From a gamma proteobacterium NOR5-3 (GTDB lineage: Bacteria; Pseudomonadota; Gammaproteobacteria; Pseudomonadales; Halieaceae), in NCBI GenBank assembly GCA_000158155.1, contig DS999405.1, positions 1,663,738 through 1,727,737 of the forward strand: a stretch of 64,000 nucleotides of DNA. Direction: 5' to 3'. Position 1 is the stretch's first letter, and each line of letters starts with the position of its first letter. The notes under the pieces were generated by a model that saw only the letters and a list, made by a program, of their open reading frames with translations, did no database searches and was not told where the DNA came from. Shown here one piece after another: positions 26,105 to 36,346 of the stretch. The translations under genes and the position numbers were made by a program.

Positions 26105-26703
26105 CGCGCTATGGACTCCTGTATCAGTGAGCGGGGAGATGGGTCGGTGGAATCCCTGAGCAGCTGTCTAAATCCGGCCCAGTCAAACGCCTCGCCGGGG
26201 TCGGTCTTGCGACCCGGGGCTATGTCACTGTGCCCGACAATCGGTCCCGGCGCCAGCGTAGGCAGACGGCGCCGAAGTTCGAGCACCAAACGACTTAAAG
26301 CCTGATACTGCGCGACCTCGTAGGACTTACTGTCTGTTCCCTCAAGCTCAATACCAATACTGAAGTCATTGCAATTCACCCTTCCGGCCCAGGAGGACAC
26401 CCCCGCATGCCAGGCGCGATCAAGGCAGGAAACAAACTGCGTCAGGAGACCCTCACGATCGATTAAAAAGTGCGCGGACACTTGCAGTCCTTCGAGCTCG
26501 ACAAACGCGGGATTGCGGGAGCAGTCCAGCGTATTGCAAAACAGCGCCTCAATATCGCCGGTACCGAAACAGCCGGGAGGCAGCGAGATATTGTGCACAA
26601 CGAGCATTTCCGGCAGACAGGCTGACGGCCTCGCATTGCAGTTAGGGGACGGGCAATGCCGAGCGCTGTCAAGCCACCCATCCCAGCTTTGTAAAGGAAA
26701 CAT
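26101..26703 (-). CDS. ampD: 1,6-anhydro-N-acetylmuramyl-L-alanine amidase (AmpD)
   Basis: Cytoplasmic zinc amidase that cleaves anhydro-muropeptides in peptidoglycan recycling. About 200 residues from the ATG at 26703, where alignment to known AmpD begins (LDSARHCPSPNCNARP). The Amidase_2 zinc ligands are seen in VVHNISLPPG (first His), DRAWHAG (second His region) and GHSDIAPGRKTDPGEAFDW (catalytic Lys and final Asp). A reading beginning 57 bp upstream at a GTG is possible but adds family-unlike sequence. The pair ampDE is divergent from nadC, as in enterics and pseudomonads. Confidence 0.95.
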   Translation of the reverse strand: MFPLQSWDGWLDSARHCPSPNCNARPSACLPEMLVVHNISLPPGCFGTGDIEALFCNTLDCSRNPAFVELEGLQVSAHFLIDREGLLTQFVSCLDRAWHAGVSSWAGRVNCNDFSIGIELEGTDSKSYEVAQYQALSRLVLELRRRLPTLAPGPIVGHSDIAPGRKTDPGEAFDWAGFRQLLRDSTDPSPRSLIQESIAR

Positions 26704-26800
26704 TCGACTATTGTGTGCATCAACACTGTCTACGGCAAGCGCAGAGATGCTTTTCGCCACTCAGTGCTCGCTGATACCATGGTGGCCCTAGAATCCCTGA

Positions 26801-27667
<867 letters not shown>

Positions 27668-27698
27668 CAGACAGCGAGACAACCGCAGTCACAGTCAC

Positions 27699-28187
27699 CT
27701 ATAGCGGCAATAGCGCCTCGGCGCTTACCAGCACGCCATTGCGATCGGCGTAAATGTAGTCCCCGCTGCAGACAGTGGCACCCCCAATCTCCACCGTGAT
27801 ATTGAGCTGCCCCTCACCCCGCTTATCGGTTTTTTGCGGGCAGGCGCCCAGGGCCTTAACACCCAGCGCCAGCGTTTCAAGAATCTCCACATCACGCACC
27901 GCACCGGCAATCACCAGTCCGGACCAGCCGTTTTCTACCGCTTTCGCTGCCAGCTGGTCGCCCAGTAGAGCCCGTCGTAAAGAGCAACCGCCATCGACAA
28001 CAATCACTCGCCCCTGGCCCGGCTGCTGCACCAACTCTTTAATCAGTGAGTTGTCCTCAAAACACTTCACCGTGACCGCGACACCGCTGAAGCTTTCAAC
28101 GGCCCCATAGTCCTGCCAGGCATGCAGTATCGCGTGTGCTTCGGGCGCGCTATCAGCGAGATCCGGTGTGCTGAATACCGTCGCCAT
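27699..28187 (-). CDS. rraA: RraA family protein (ribonuclease E inhibitor / HMG aldolase-like)
   Basis: A 162-residue protein of the RraA fold, close in length to E. coli RraA (161). Recognisable are TPDLAD near the start, VVDGGCSLRRALLGDQLAAKAVENGWSG (the GD-containing loop) and GAVRDV. The family includes regulators that bind RNase E and divalent-metal aldolases; sequence alone does not separate the two. The ATG at 28187 forms a TAATG overlap with the stop of the acyl-CoA dehydrogenase gene, so the two are coupled. Convergent with nadC. Confidence 0.9.
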   Translation of the reverse strand: MATVFSTPDLADSAPEAHAILHAWQDYGAVESFSGVAVTVKCFEDNSLIKELVQQPGQGRVIVVDGGCSLRRALLGDQLAAKAVENGWSGLVIAGAVRDVEILETLALGVKALGACPQKTDKRGEGQLNITVEIGGATVCSGDYIYADRNGVLVSAEALLPL

Positions 28188-29947
28188 TACAACCAACCCA
28201 CGGGATAGTCCATAAGAGCCCCACCGGCATTGGCCACACTGCCTGCGTAGCCTTCACAGCGGGGCAGTATGCTTTGCGCGTAGAAGGTAGCCGTGGCCAC
28301 TTTGCGTGCATAAAACTCGTTATCACTACCGGCCTTGAGCGCCGCCTGAGCCACCGCCGCACCGCGCGCAAGCTGCCAGGCTCCAAACAAAAAGCCCGTC
28401 TGCATCATGTAATCGAACGCAGCCGCTTGGGCAGCCTCCGGGTTCGCAGCCAGCATGTGCAGTATCGCTTCGGTAGAGGCGGTCTGCTGCGCAGCCGCAT
28501 TCAACAGGCACTGACCAATCGTCGCAAGATCGCCACCGCCGCTGACATAGACTTGCGCATCCGCGCGGATCATATCCAGCACAGCGTCCATGGTTGAGCC
28601 ACCGTCTCGGCCCAGCTTGCGACCCACCAGATCCGCGGCCTGAATGCCATTGGTGCCCTCGTAAATAGGCGTGATCCGCACATCGCGAAGATACTGGGCA
28701 GCGCCGGTCTCCTCCACATAGCCCATGCCACCGTGCACCTGAACACCCAGGGACGTAAGCTCTACGCCCACCTCAGTCATCCAACCTTTAATCACGGGAA
28801 TCATCAGATCGATGCGGGCTTGCGCCGCAGTACGCTCAGCCTCATCACCGTAATGCGCAAGATCCATGGTGACGGCCTCGCTGTACGCCAAAGCCCGCAT
28901 GGCTTCGCTGAGGGCTTTCATGGTCAGCAGCATACGCTTCACGTCGGCGTGCTCAATGATAGGTACTCCACCCTGCACCCGATCTTTGGCGTATGCCAGA
29001 GCCAGCTGATAGGAGCCCTCGGTGGCACCCAGGCTCTGCAGCCCTACTTTTAACCGCGCCTCGTTCATCATGGTGAACATGCAGGCCAATCCGCGGTTTT
29101 CTTCGCCCACCAGATAACCAATAGCGCCGCCTTCGTCGCCAAAGGCCATCACACAGGTGGGGCTGCCATGAATCCCCAGCTTGTGTTCCGTGGACACCGG
29201 GTAAACATCATTGCGCTCACCCAGGGAGCCATCCGCATTGACCAGAAACTTGGGCACCAGAAACAGTGAGATACCGCTGGAGCCCTCGGGGGCGTCCGGC
29301 AGCTTGGCCAGCACCAGGTGCACGATGTTATCCACCGCGTCGTGATCGCCCCAGGTGATGTAAATCTTTTGCCCCGTAATCAGATAATGGTCACCCTGAG
29401 GCACGGCGCGGGTTTTCATCACGCCCAAGTCCGAGCCTGCACCAGACTCGGTGAGATTCATGGTTCCGGTCCATTCACCGGTGTGGAGTTTTTCAAGATA
29501 CGTGGCTTTTAAGGCATCACTTGCATGCGAAGCAATCGCGAGAGCCGCACCGCTACTGAGGATAGGCGCCAAAGCAAAGGCCATATCGGCGCCATTCCAC
29601 ATCTCGGACGCCGCAGTCCCGTAAAGCTCCGGCAGGCCCTGGCCCCCAAAATCGGCATCGGCAGAAATCCCGAACCAACCGCCCTGCGCAAGCTGCCGGA
29701 TGGCATCCGCGTAGCCAGGAGAAATGACCACTTTCTGGTCTTCACAACGTGCGGGCTGCATATCAGCCCCGCGCCGCAGTGGCGCAAGTACCTCTCCTGC
29801 AAGCTTGCCGCCCTCATCAAGAAGGGCCGCCGTGAGCTCCTCGCCTACACCCAGCTCTGCAAAGCGGGGCAAGCTACCCAGCGTTTCACCCACGCTCAAT
29901 ACCTCGTCGATGACAAAACGCATATCTTCCAGGGGCGCACGATACAT
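28187..29947 (-). CDS. Acyl-CoA dehydrogenase family protein (long form, DmdC/FadE-like)
   Basis: FAD-dependent dehydrogenase of about 586 residues, starting MYRAPLEDMRFVIDEVL from the ATG at 29947. Conserved ACAD motifs: MNLTESGAGSDLG (FAD/substrate loop), GQKIYITWGDHD, MNEARLKVGLQSLG, GGMGYVEETGAAQYLRDVRITPIYEGTNGIQ containing the probable catalytic Glu. The size and the KIYITWGDHD motif place it among long ACADs with an extra C-terminal domain, the group that includes 3-methylmercaptopropionyl-CoA dehydrogenase (DmdC) as well as fatty acyl-CoA enzymes. Substrate is not determined. Divergent from a LysR regulator that may control it; coupled to rraA downstream. Confidence 0.88.
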   Translation of the reverse strand: MYRAPLEDMRFVIDEVLSVGETLGSLPRFAELGVGEELTAALLDEGGKLAGEVLAPLRRGADMQPARCEDQKVVISPGYADAIRQLAQGGWFGISADADFGGQGLPELYGTAASEMWNGADMAFALAPILSSGAALAIASHASDALKATYLEKLHTGEWTGTMNLTESGAGSDLGVMKTRAVPQGDHYLITGQKIYITWGDHDAVDNIVHLVLAKLPDAPEGSSGISLFLVPKFLVNADGSLGERNDVYPVSTEHKLGIHGSPTCVMAFGDEGGAIGYLVGEENRGLACMFTMMNEARLKVGLQSLGATEGSYQLALAYAKDRVQGGVPIIEHADVKRMLLTMKALSEAMRALAYSEAVTMDLAHYGDEAERTAAQARIDLMIPVIKGWMTEVGVELTSLGVQVHGGMGYVEETGAAQYLRDVRITPIYEGTNGIQAADLVGRKLGRDGGSTMDAVLDMIRADAQVYVSGGGDLATIGQCLLNAAAQQTASTEAILHMLAANPEAAQAAAFDYMMQTGFLFGAWQLARGAAVAQAALKAGSDNEFYARKVATATFYAQSILPRCEGYAGSVANAGGALMDYPVGWL

Positions 29948-30082
29948 AGCAAAAAAGCCTCTAATTGGTTCGTAAAAGATGAAAGACGCAGATAGTACGC
30001 CCGAATCGTCAAGTATAAAGGCTTGGCAGGCAGGCGGCATCCTCGCGATACTGCAGCGTTTACATAGCACTGGGTTGCCACC

Positions 30083-31048
30083 ATGAACCTGCACCGCATT
30101 GATCTGAACCTGCTGGTCTACCTTGACGCTCTTCTGCGCGAGCGAAATGTCACCCAGGCCGCGCAGCAGCTGAACCTCTCACAACCGGCCATGAGCAACG
30201 GTTTGCGTCGGCTGCGGACGCTGTTTGACGACCCCCTCCTGGTGCGCACCTCTGAAGGAATGACGCCTACCGAACGGGCTCTGGAGCTGGAGCCACTGGT
30301 GCGCGATGCCCTGGCGCGGATCGATCAGGCGGTCCAGCCCCGCGCGGCATTCAGGCCAGAGGAGGCTCAGGGCGTGTTTCGCATCATGGCCAGTGACTAC
30401 GCGGAGTCGACACTGTTTCCCAAAGTCCTGGGGGAGCTTCGCAATCAGGCGCCGGGCGTCACCCTGGACATCATGACCCCATCGGACGTCAGCTTTCTGG
30501 ATGTGGAGCGCGGCAAAGTCGATATGGTGATTAACCGATTTGATTCCATGCCGCAGTCTTTTCACCAAATCCCTTTGTGGGATGACAGTTTTTCCTGCCT
30601 TCTCAGTCCAAACCATCCCATCCTCGAGGACTTCAGTCTGGAAAACTATTTACTGTCCGACCATGTATGGGTAAGTAAAACCGGCATGGGTGTGGGCGTC
30701 GGCGTTAACCCTGATGATGTCCAGCGTCTGGGCTGGGTCGATGCGGCTCTCAACCGTTTGGGTAAAAAGCGTCAGATCCGGGTTTTTACCCGCCACTATC
30801 AGGCAGCAATGACCCTCGCAGAACACAATGATCTGATCGTGACCCTGCCGACTCGCGCGGCGATGCTAAAAAGAGATAATCCGCGGCTCGTCCGCCGGGA
30901 CCCTCCGCTGGACATACCACCTCTGGAGCTCAAGATGGCCTGGAGTCCTTTGCTGCAGCACAACCCGGGCAATCGCTGGCTCCGGAAGCTCATCGTGGAC
31001 ACCGCAAGACAGATTGTGGCATCGGACCAAAATTCACCAGGTAAATGA
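30083..31048 (+). CDS. LysR-family transcriptional regulator (NodD-like)
   Basis: A 321-residue LysR regulator beginning MNLHRIDLNLLVYLDALL, with the winged helix-turn-helix at about residues 22-44 (NVTQAAQQLNLSQPAMSNGLRRLR) and a periplasmic-binding-protein-like effector domain (about 95-300). The N-terminus and the pattern RTSEGMTPTERA resemble the NodD/NocR-like subgroup. It is divergent from the acyl-CoA dehydrogenase gene with about 135 bp between the starts, the usual layout for a LysR regulator and its target. Malate synthase G downstream is an alternative target. Effector unknown. Confidence 0.92.
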   Translation: MNLHRIDLNLLVYLDALLRERNVTQAAQQLNLSQPAMSNGLRRLRTLFDDPLLVRTSEGMTPTERALELEPLVRDALARIDQAVQPRAAFRPEEAQGVFRIMASDYAESTLFPKVLGELRNQAPGVTLDIMTPSDVSFLDVERGKVDMVINRFDSMPQSFHQIPLWDDSFSCLLSPNHPILEDFSLENYLLSDHVWVSKTGMGVGVGVNPDDVQRLGWVDAALNRLGKKRQIRVFTRHYQAAMTLAEHNDLIVTLPTRAAMLKRDNPRLVRRDPPLDIPPLELKMAWSPLLQHNPGNRWLRKLIVDTARQIVASDQNSPGK

Positions 31049-31142
31049 TGGCGATCATAGCTATTGGCTTTGGGAATCATGGTCCGGCGATTAAAATCGG
31101 CGGATTATCTTATCTATCGATTCAAGTTAAGGAGTCTTCGTC

Positions 31143-33320
31143 ATGACAACTCGGGTTTCGCGAGCGGGTTTGCAGGTAGCGCCGGTCATTGCAGAACTAC
31201 TGGAGAATCAGATTTGTCCGGGTATCAGGGTCAACGCGGATGATTTTTGGGCCTCGCTGGCCGCTATCATCGCCGATCTGCAGCCGCGCAACGAAGCGCT
31301 TCTGGCTATTCGCGAAGACCTGCAGCGGCAAATCGATAGCTGGCACCGCCAGCATCCCGGTCCTGACTATGATCGAGCCGCCTACAAAACCTTTCTACAG
31401 GACATAGGCTACCTACTCCCCGAGCCCGCTCCGTTTACCATCAGCACGGAAAATGTGGACCCTGAGGTTGCGACCCTGGCCGGCCCGCAGCTGGTGGTCC
31501 CCGTCATGAACGCGCGCTATGCACTCAACGCAGCCAACGCGCGCTGGGGAAGCCTCTACGATGCTCTTTACGGCACAGATGTCATACCCGAGGATGATGG
31601 TGCCGAAAGAGCCGGCGGCTACAACCCGGTACGCGGCGCCAAGGTTATTGCCTGGGCCCGGGACTTCCTGGACAAGCACTTCGCTCTTGAGACCGGCAGC
31701 CATCACGACGCGACGCGCTACGACATTCGCGATGGCGCCCTTTGCGTTCGACTCGGTACCAGTGATCAAAGCAGCGGATTGGCTCAGGCTGATCAGTTGC
31801 GGGGATTTTGCGGTGATAGCGACGCCCCCACTGCCATACTCCTTAGGCACAACGGCTTGCACGTGGAGATTCAAATTGACGCCAGCAGCCCCATTGGCGC
31901 TGAAGACCAAGCCAGCGTCAAAGATCTGCTTCTGGAATCTGCTATCAGCACCATTCAGGATTGCGAGGATTCCGTAGCGGCTGTAGACGCCGATGACAAA
32001 GCGGTGGTCTACGCTAACTGGCTCGGCTTAATGCGCGGCGATCTGAGCGAAGCGTTCACGAAAGGCGGCAGCACCCAGACCCGAAGACTCAACCCCGATC
32101 GTCACTACACGGCCATAGATGGCAGCGATTTAGTGCTGCCAGGACGCAGTCTGATGTTCGTGCGCAACGTCGGCCATCTCATGACCAATGAAGCAATCCT
32201 TGATAACAACGGCAAAGAAATTCCTGAGGGCATCATGGACGCCATGTTTACCGCGGCCATCGCCATGCATGACATTCAAGGTAAGGGTGAACTACATAAT
32301 TCCCGCTGTGGCAGTGTGTACATCGTAAAGCCAAAGATGCACGGACCCGATGAGGTCAGCTTTACCGTCGATCTGTTCTGTCGCGTCGAAGATGCCCTGG
32401 GGCTCCCCAGAAACACACTCAAGCTCGGCATCATGGACGAGGAGCGGCGCACCACGGTAAACCTGCGCGAGTGTATTCGCAGAGCCAGCGAGCGCATCGT
32501 GTTCATCAACACAGGTTTCCTTGATCGTACCGGAGACGAAATCCACACCAGCATGGCTGCCGCTGCGATGACGCCCAAAGGCGACATGAAATCCGAACCC
32601 TGGATTAGCGCCTACGAGGACCACAACGTAGACGCGGGACTGGCCTGCGGTCTGTTAGGTCGCGCGCAAATCGGCAAAGGTATGTGGGCCATGCCTGATC
32701 TTATGGCCGCCATGCTGGAAGCCAAAATCAGTCACCCGCAAGCCGGGGCGAGCACGGCCTGGGTTCCTTCGCCAACCGCCGCCACGCTGCACGTCACGCA
32801 CTACCATGACGTGAATGTCGCCGCAGTTCAGGCGCAGTTAAGAGAACGGTCGCCCGCCTCCCTGGACGATATCCTGGCGATTCCCCTGCGCGGCGCGGCC
32901 AACATGAGCCCCGAGGCTATTCAACGCGAGCTCGACAATAACGCCCAGGGTATTCTCGGTTATGTGGTGCGCTGGATTGACCAGGGTGTGGGCTGCTCCA
33001 AGGTGCCGGACATCAACAATGTTGGCCTTATGGAGGATCGCGCAACGCTCAGAATTTCCTCTCAGCACATCGCCAACTGGTTGGTCCATGGCGTGTGCAG
33101 CGAGAGCCAGGTGCGGGAAACTTTGGAGCGCATGGCAGCGGTAGTCGATCAGCAAAATGCCGCCGATCCGCTGTACACACCTATGGCTCCGAACTTTGAT
33201 AGCAGCGTGGCTTTCAAAGCGGCCTGTGATCTGGTGTTCCTTGGCACCGAACAGCCCAGTGGCTATACCGAGCCGGTGCTGCATGCCCGGCGCCGGGAAG
33301 CAAAGGCTTTGAACGGATAA
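31143..33320 (+). CDS. glcB: Malate synthase G
   Basis: Condenses glyoxylate with acetyl-CoA to malate, allowing growth on C2 compounds or glycolate. The 725-residue protein has the single-chain G-isoform length and motifs: GYLLPEP near the N-terminus, [46 protein letters not shown] (with the catalytic Arg/Glu region following), [32 protein letters not shown], and [18 protein letters not shown] strong TAAGGAG ribosome site precedes the ATG. No isocitrate lyase is adjacent, so the glyoxylate source is not shown by context. Confidence 0.97.
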   Translation: MTTRVSRAGLQVAPVIAELLENQICPGIRVNADDFWASLAAIIADLQPRNEALLAIREDLQRQIDSWHRQHPGPDYDRAAYKTFLQDIGYLLPEPAPFTISTENVDPEVATLAGPQLVVPVMNARYALNAANARWGSLYDALYGTDVIPEDDGAERAGGYNPVRGAKVIAWARDFLDKHFALETGSHHDATRYDIRDGALCVRLGTSDQSSGLAQADQLRGFCGDSDAPTAILLRHNGLHVEIQIDASSPIGAEDQASVKDLLLESAISTIQDCEDSVAAVDADDKAVVYANWLGLMRGDLSEAFTKGGSTQTRRLNPDRHYTAIDGSDLVLPGRSLMFVRNVGHLMTNEAILDNNGKEIPEGIMDAMFTAAIAMHDIQGKGELHNSRCGSVYIVKPKMHGPDEVSFTVDLFCRVEDALGLPRNTLKLGIMDEERRTTVNLRECIRRASERIVFINTGFLDRTGDEIHTSMAAAAMTPKGDMKSEPWISAYEDHNVDAGLACGLLGRAQIGKGMWAMPDLMAAMLEAKISHPQAGASTAWVPSPTAATLHVTHYHDVNVAAVQAQLRERSPASLDDILAIPLRGAANMSPEAIQRELDNNAQGILGYVVRWIDQGVGCSKVPDINNVGLMEDRATLRISSQHIANWLVHGVCSESQVRETLERMAAVVDQQNAADPLYTPMAPNFDSSVAFKAACDLVFLGTEQPSGYTEPVLHARRREAKALNG

Positions 33321-33387
33321 TCACTGGGAATGAAATTTTGGCACCCTGATGCGCTGACAATCGCCTTGTGAAGCTCGCGGAATCATT

Positions 33388-34221
33388 ATGAAGGGCAGTT
33401 TGAGGAAATTCATTGGGCGACTGCCCCATGGGCAGAAGCGTTTACTCAAGCGCGCGAGGTATTTTCCCAGTGATTTGTGGACTCGATTAACCCGGGGAGA
33501 CTCGACTCTACCCCCCAAATGGCTGCGATTTGACAGCGAAAGTGATTTTGAAGAAGTGGGCAACCACCTCTTATCGCTGTGCGTTGAATACGGGGGACTT
33601 CAACCCTCTTGTGATGTTCTGGATATAGGCTGCGGTGTAGGTCGCTTTGCCAGACCGCTCACCGGGTTTCTATCGAGCGACAATCACTACGAGGGCTTCG
33701 ACGTAGACGCACTGGCGATCAATTGGTGCAGAAACCATCTCGCCAAACGGCACCCGAACTTTGGCTTTCAACATGTCTCGGTCGTAAACGACCATTACAA
33801 CCCTGACGCCGCAGTCAATGGGGACCAATTTCAATTCCCTTACGAGAATGATTCCTTCGACTTTGCCGTGGCGACATCTTTATTCACACATCTAGCGTCA
33901 GACGACGCCACTCGCTATCTAATGGAAACGAGCCGCGTCTTGAAGCCAGAAGGTAAAGCACTGCTCACCTGGTATGTCATCGAAGACGAGCAGATTGAGC
34001 CAGCAAAAGATTTGTCGCTGTCGTTCCAACATAGAGTGGACAAGCATAGCTTTACGGACACGCCCCATAATCCTGGGGCTGCAATGGCTTTTTCGAGGCA
34101 CTTCACTCTTCAGGCCATCCGCGAGGCAGGATTATCGGTGGTCGGCGACATCCAGCCTGGCACTTGGCGCGGAGATGCGGGACCGACGTTTCAAGACCTC
34201 ATAATCGTGAGCAAAGACTGA
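33388..34221 (+). CDS. Class I SAM-dependent methyltransferase, substrate unknown
   Basis: A 277-residue protein with a basic N-terminus (MKGSLRKFIGRLPHGQKRLLKRARYF) and a Rossmann methyltransferase core: motif I VLDIGCGVGRFARPL at about 72-86, an acidic residue in EGFDVDALAINW, motif IV-like FDFAVATSLFTHL and the post-motif LLTWYV. It looks like the Methyltransf_25/11 group, often acting on small molecules or glycan/lipid precursors. The start has a weak ribosome site. Codon use looks somewhat more AT-rich than its neighbours, so acquisition is possible. Convergent with ald. Confidence 0.82.
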   Translation: MKGSLRKFIGRLPHGQKRLLKRARYFPSDLWTRLTRGDSTLPPKWLRFDSESDFEEVGNHLLSLCVEYGGLQPSCDVLDIGCGVGRFARPLTGFLSSDNHYEGFDVDALAINWCRNHLAKRHPNFGFQHVSVVNDHYNPDAAVNGDQFQFPYENDSFDFAVATSLFTHLASDDATRYLMETSRVLKPEGKALLTWYVIEDEQIEPAKDLSLSFQHRVDKHSFTDTPHNPGAAMAFSRHFTLQAIREAGLSVVGDIQPGTWRGDAGPTFQDLIIVSKD

Positions 34222-34264
34222 GCTAGCGCCACATTCGACACGCGCCCTACCCAGTCGCTATCCA

Positions 34265-35383
34265 TTAGCCAGCGAGCGCCTGCATGGGAGGAACATACTC
34301 ATATCCCAGCGCTTCCGAAACCGCCTGATAAGTCACCTGCCCAGCATGCACATTCAGACCATCACGCAAGTACCGATCATCTTCCAGCGCTTTTTTCACC
34401 CCCTTACCGGCCAGCGCAAGCACATAGGGCAGCGTTGCATTGGTGAGCGCTAAGGTCGAAGTTCTCGCAACTCCCCCCGGCATGTTTGCCACACAGTAAT
34501 GCACCACATCGTCAACGATATACACCGGATCCTGGTGCGTGGTCGGTCGGCTGGTTTCAAAACAACCACCCTGATCAATGGCGACATCCACCAGCACCGA
34601 TCCCGGCTTCATACGGGAGACCAGGTCTGCCGAAACCAGCTTGGGTGCAGCTGCTCCGGGAATGAGCACGGCGCCGACCACAAGGTCTGCTTCCAAGGCA
34701 TGCCGCTCTATGGCATCGCGGGTGGAGTAAAGGGTCTTCATACGACCTTCAAACAGGGTATCGAGTTCTTTCAGGCGATTGATAGACCGGTCAACGATGG
34801 TGACATCAGCGCCAAGACCCATGGCCATGCGCGCAGCATTCACCCCCACAACGCCACCGCCAATAACCAATACTCGCGCAGGCTCCACACCGGGAACACC
34901 GCCCAGCAAGGTCCCACTACCGCCCTGCGCCTTCTCCAGACTATGGCAGCCCGCCTGAATGGCCATGCGCCCAGCAACCTCACTCATTGGCGCCAGCAAC
35001 GGCAATCCGCCTTGAGCGCTTGTCACAGTTTCATAGGCAATCGCCGTAGCACCTGATTCCACCAACAATTTCGTCTGCTCAGGATCCGGGGCTAAATGCA
35101 GATAAGTAAACAGGAGCTGCCCTTCGCGGAGCATTCGACACTCGTCGGGCTGCGGCTCCTTCACCTTAACGATCATTTCAGCCTCTGCGAACACCGAGGC
35201 CGCGTCCGCGGCAATGCGGGCACCCGCCGCTTCGTATTGCGAGTCATCAAATCCAATGGAGGCACCACCGCAGGTCTCAACGAGAACTTCGTGCCCCGCA
35301 TGCACCAGCTCGCTCACCCCCGCTGGCGTAAGGCCGATTCGATATTCGTGATTCTTGATTTCCTTCGGTACACCGATAAGCAT
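34265..35383 (-). CDS. ald: Alanine dehydrogenase
   Basis: NAD-dependent reversible oxidation of L-alanine to pyruvate and ammonia. The 372-residue product starts [22 protein letters not shown] (ATG at 35383), as in the family; a 19-codon longer reading is not family-like. Substrate residues are in this N-terminal segment (R, K), in [10 protein letters not shown] and in YLHLAPD; the NAD site is [28 protein letters not shown]; the C-terminal [18 protein letters not shown] is typical. The length agrees with the usual 371. It is 84 bp after the GT2 gene and may have its own promoter. Confidence 0.96.
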   Translation of the reverse strand: MLIGVPKEIKNHEYRIGLTPAGVSELVHAGHEVLVETCGGASIGFDDSQYEAAGARIAADAASVFAEAEMIVKVKEPQPDECRMLREGQLLFTYLHLAPDPEQTKLLVESGATAIAYETVTSAQGGLPLLAPMSEVAGRMAIQAGCHSLEKAQGGSGTLLGGVPGVEPARVLVIGGGVVGVNAARMAMGLGADVTIVDRSINRLKELDTLFEGRMKTLYSTRDAIERHALEADLVVGAVLIPGAAAPKLVSADLVSRMKPGSVLVDVAIDQGGCFETSRPTTHQDPVYIVDDVVHYCVANMPGGVARTSTLALTNATLPYVLALAGKGVKKALEDDRYLRDGLNVHAGQVTYQAVSEALGYEYVPPMQALAG

Positions 35384-35467
35384 GCCGACTAACCCCCAGA
35401 GACTGTGAAAACACGTACATATTAGTGGCAGCGCGACCATCGCGCGCTACCTCTTTAGGGTGGCAGG

Positions 35468-36343
35468 TCAGTCTTCGTCGACACTCACATCTTTGTATTG
35501 CAGGTTGGTTAATTGCTCGGATAACAAGCCCAACAGGAAGATAATCACACCCGTGGACACCAACAATGCGGTCATGTTCGTAAAGCGCCAGGAGTCGCTC
35601 ATTATGGCTGTGGCGAGGTAATTGAAGACACCCAATCCCGCGGTTATCACGGAAAATGGGAAGTACACTTTAAGCGGTGAGTAGAGCGTCCCAATCTTGA
35701 AAATAATCAGCAGAAAACGCAGGCCATCGCGCAGCAAATTGATATGACCGCGGCCGTCACGCTTGGCAACCTTGATAGGAAGAAAAGCCACCGAGTAACC
35801 CGCGCGATAAAACGCCATGGTTGATGTCGTGGGATAGCTAAACCCATTGGGTAGCAGATATAAAAAGCTGAGAAATTTTCGACGATTGACGGCGCGAAAA
35901 CCCGAGGTCAGATCATCAATGGGCTGCCCGACCATCCAGCTCGCAAATTTATTGTAGAAACTGTTTGCGCCCCAACGGGCAACGCTTGCCTGAGAGCTCA
36001 GCCCCGAGCGCGCCCCCACCACCAGGTCGTAACCTTCGTCATATTTATAGAGCAGTCGCTCAACATCAGCTGGATCATGCTGGCCATCAGCGTCCATAAA
36101 CACCAATACGTCACCCTTGGCAGCCTGGGCTCCACGTTTAATGGCGGCGCCGTTTCCCTTGCTATAAGGCTGAGTGACTACAGTAGCTCCGGCGGCTGCG
36201 GCGGCTTCGCCGGTGCCATCGGTGGAGCCGTCGTCGATGACAATAAGCTCGTAATCTGAGTAGTCCGCGCGGATTCGCTCAAATAGACTACCCACGGTGG
36301 CGGCTTCGTTACGAGCCGGCACCACAATTGAAACCGTCAACAA
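35468..36343 (-). CDS. GT2 glycosyltransferase with C-terminal membrane helices, polyprenyl-phosphate sugar synthase-like
   Basis: A 291-residue DPM1/GtrB-like transferase. The GT-A fold begins VSIVVPARNEAATV; nucleotide-sugar contacts include IDDGSTDGT (36-44) and the metal-binding FMDADGQHDP (about 82-91). Two hydrophobic helices close the protein (about 230-250 and 260-280). Such enzymes transfer mannose or another sugar from a nucleotide donor to polyprenyl phosphate on the cytoplasmic face. It follows the two GT-C-like genes by 3 bp, so it is probably the donor-making enzyme for them. Sugar identity is unknown. Confidence 0.88.
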   Translation of the reverse strand: MLTVSIVVPARNEAATVGSLFERIRADYSDYELIVIDDGSTDGTGEAAAAAGATVVTQPYSKGNGAAIKRGAQAAKGDVLVFMDADGQHDPADVERLLYKYDEGYDLVVGARSGLSSQASVARWGANSFYNKFASWMVGQPIDDLTSGFRAVNRRKFLSFLYLLPNGFSYPTTSTMAFYRAGYSVAFLPIKVAKRDGRGHINLLRDGLRFLLIIFKIGTLYSPLKVYFPFSVITAGLGVFNYLATAIMSDSWRFTNMTALLVSTGVIIFLLGLLSEQLTNLQYKDVSVDED

Positions 36344-36346
36344 AAA

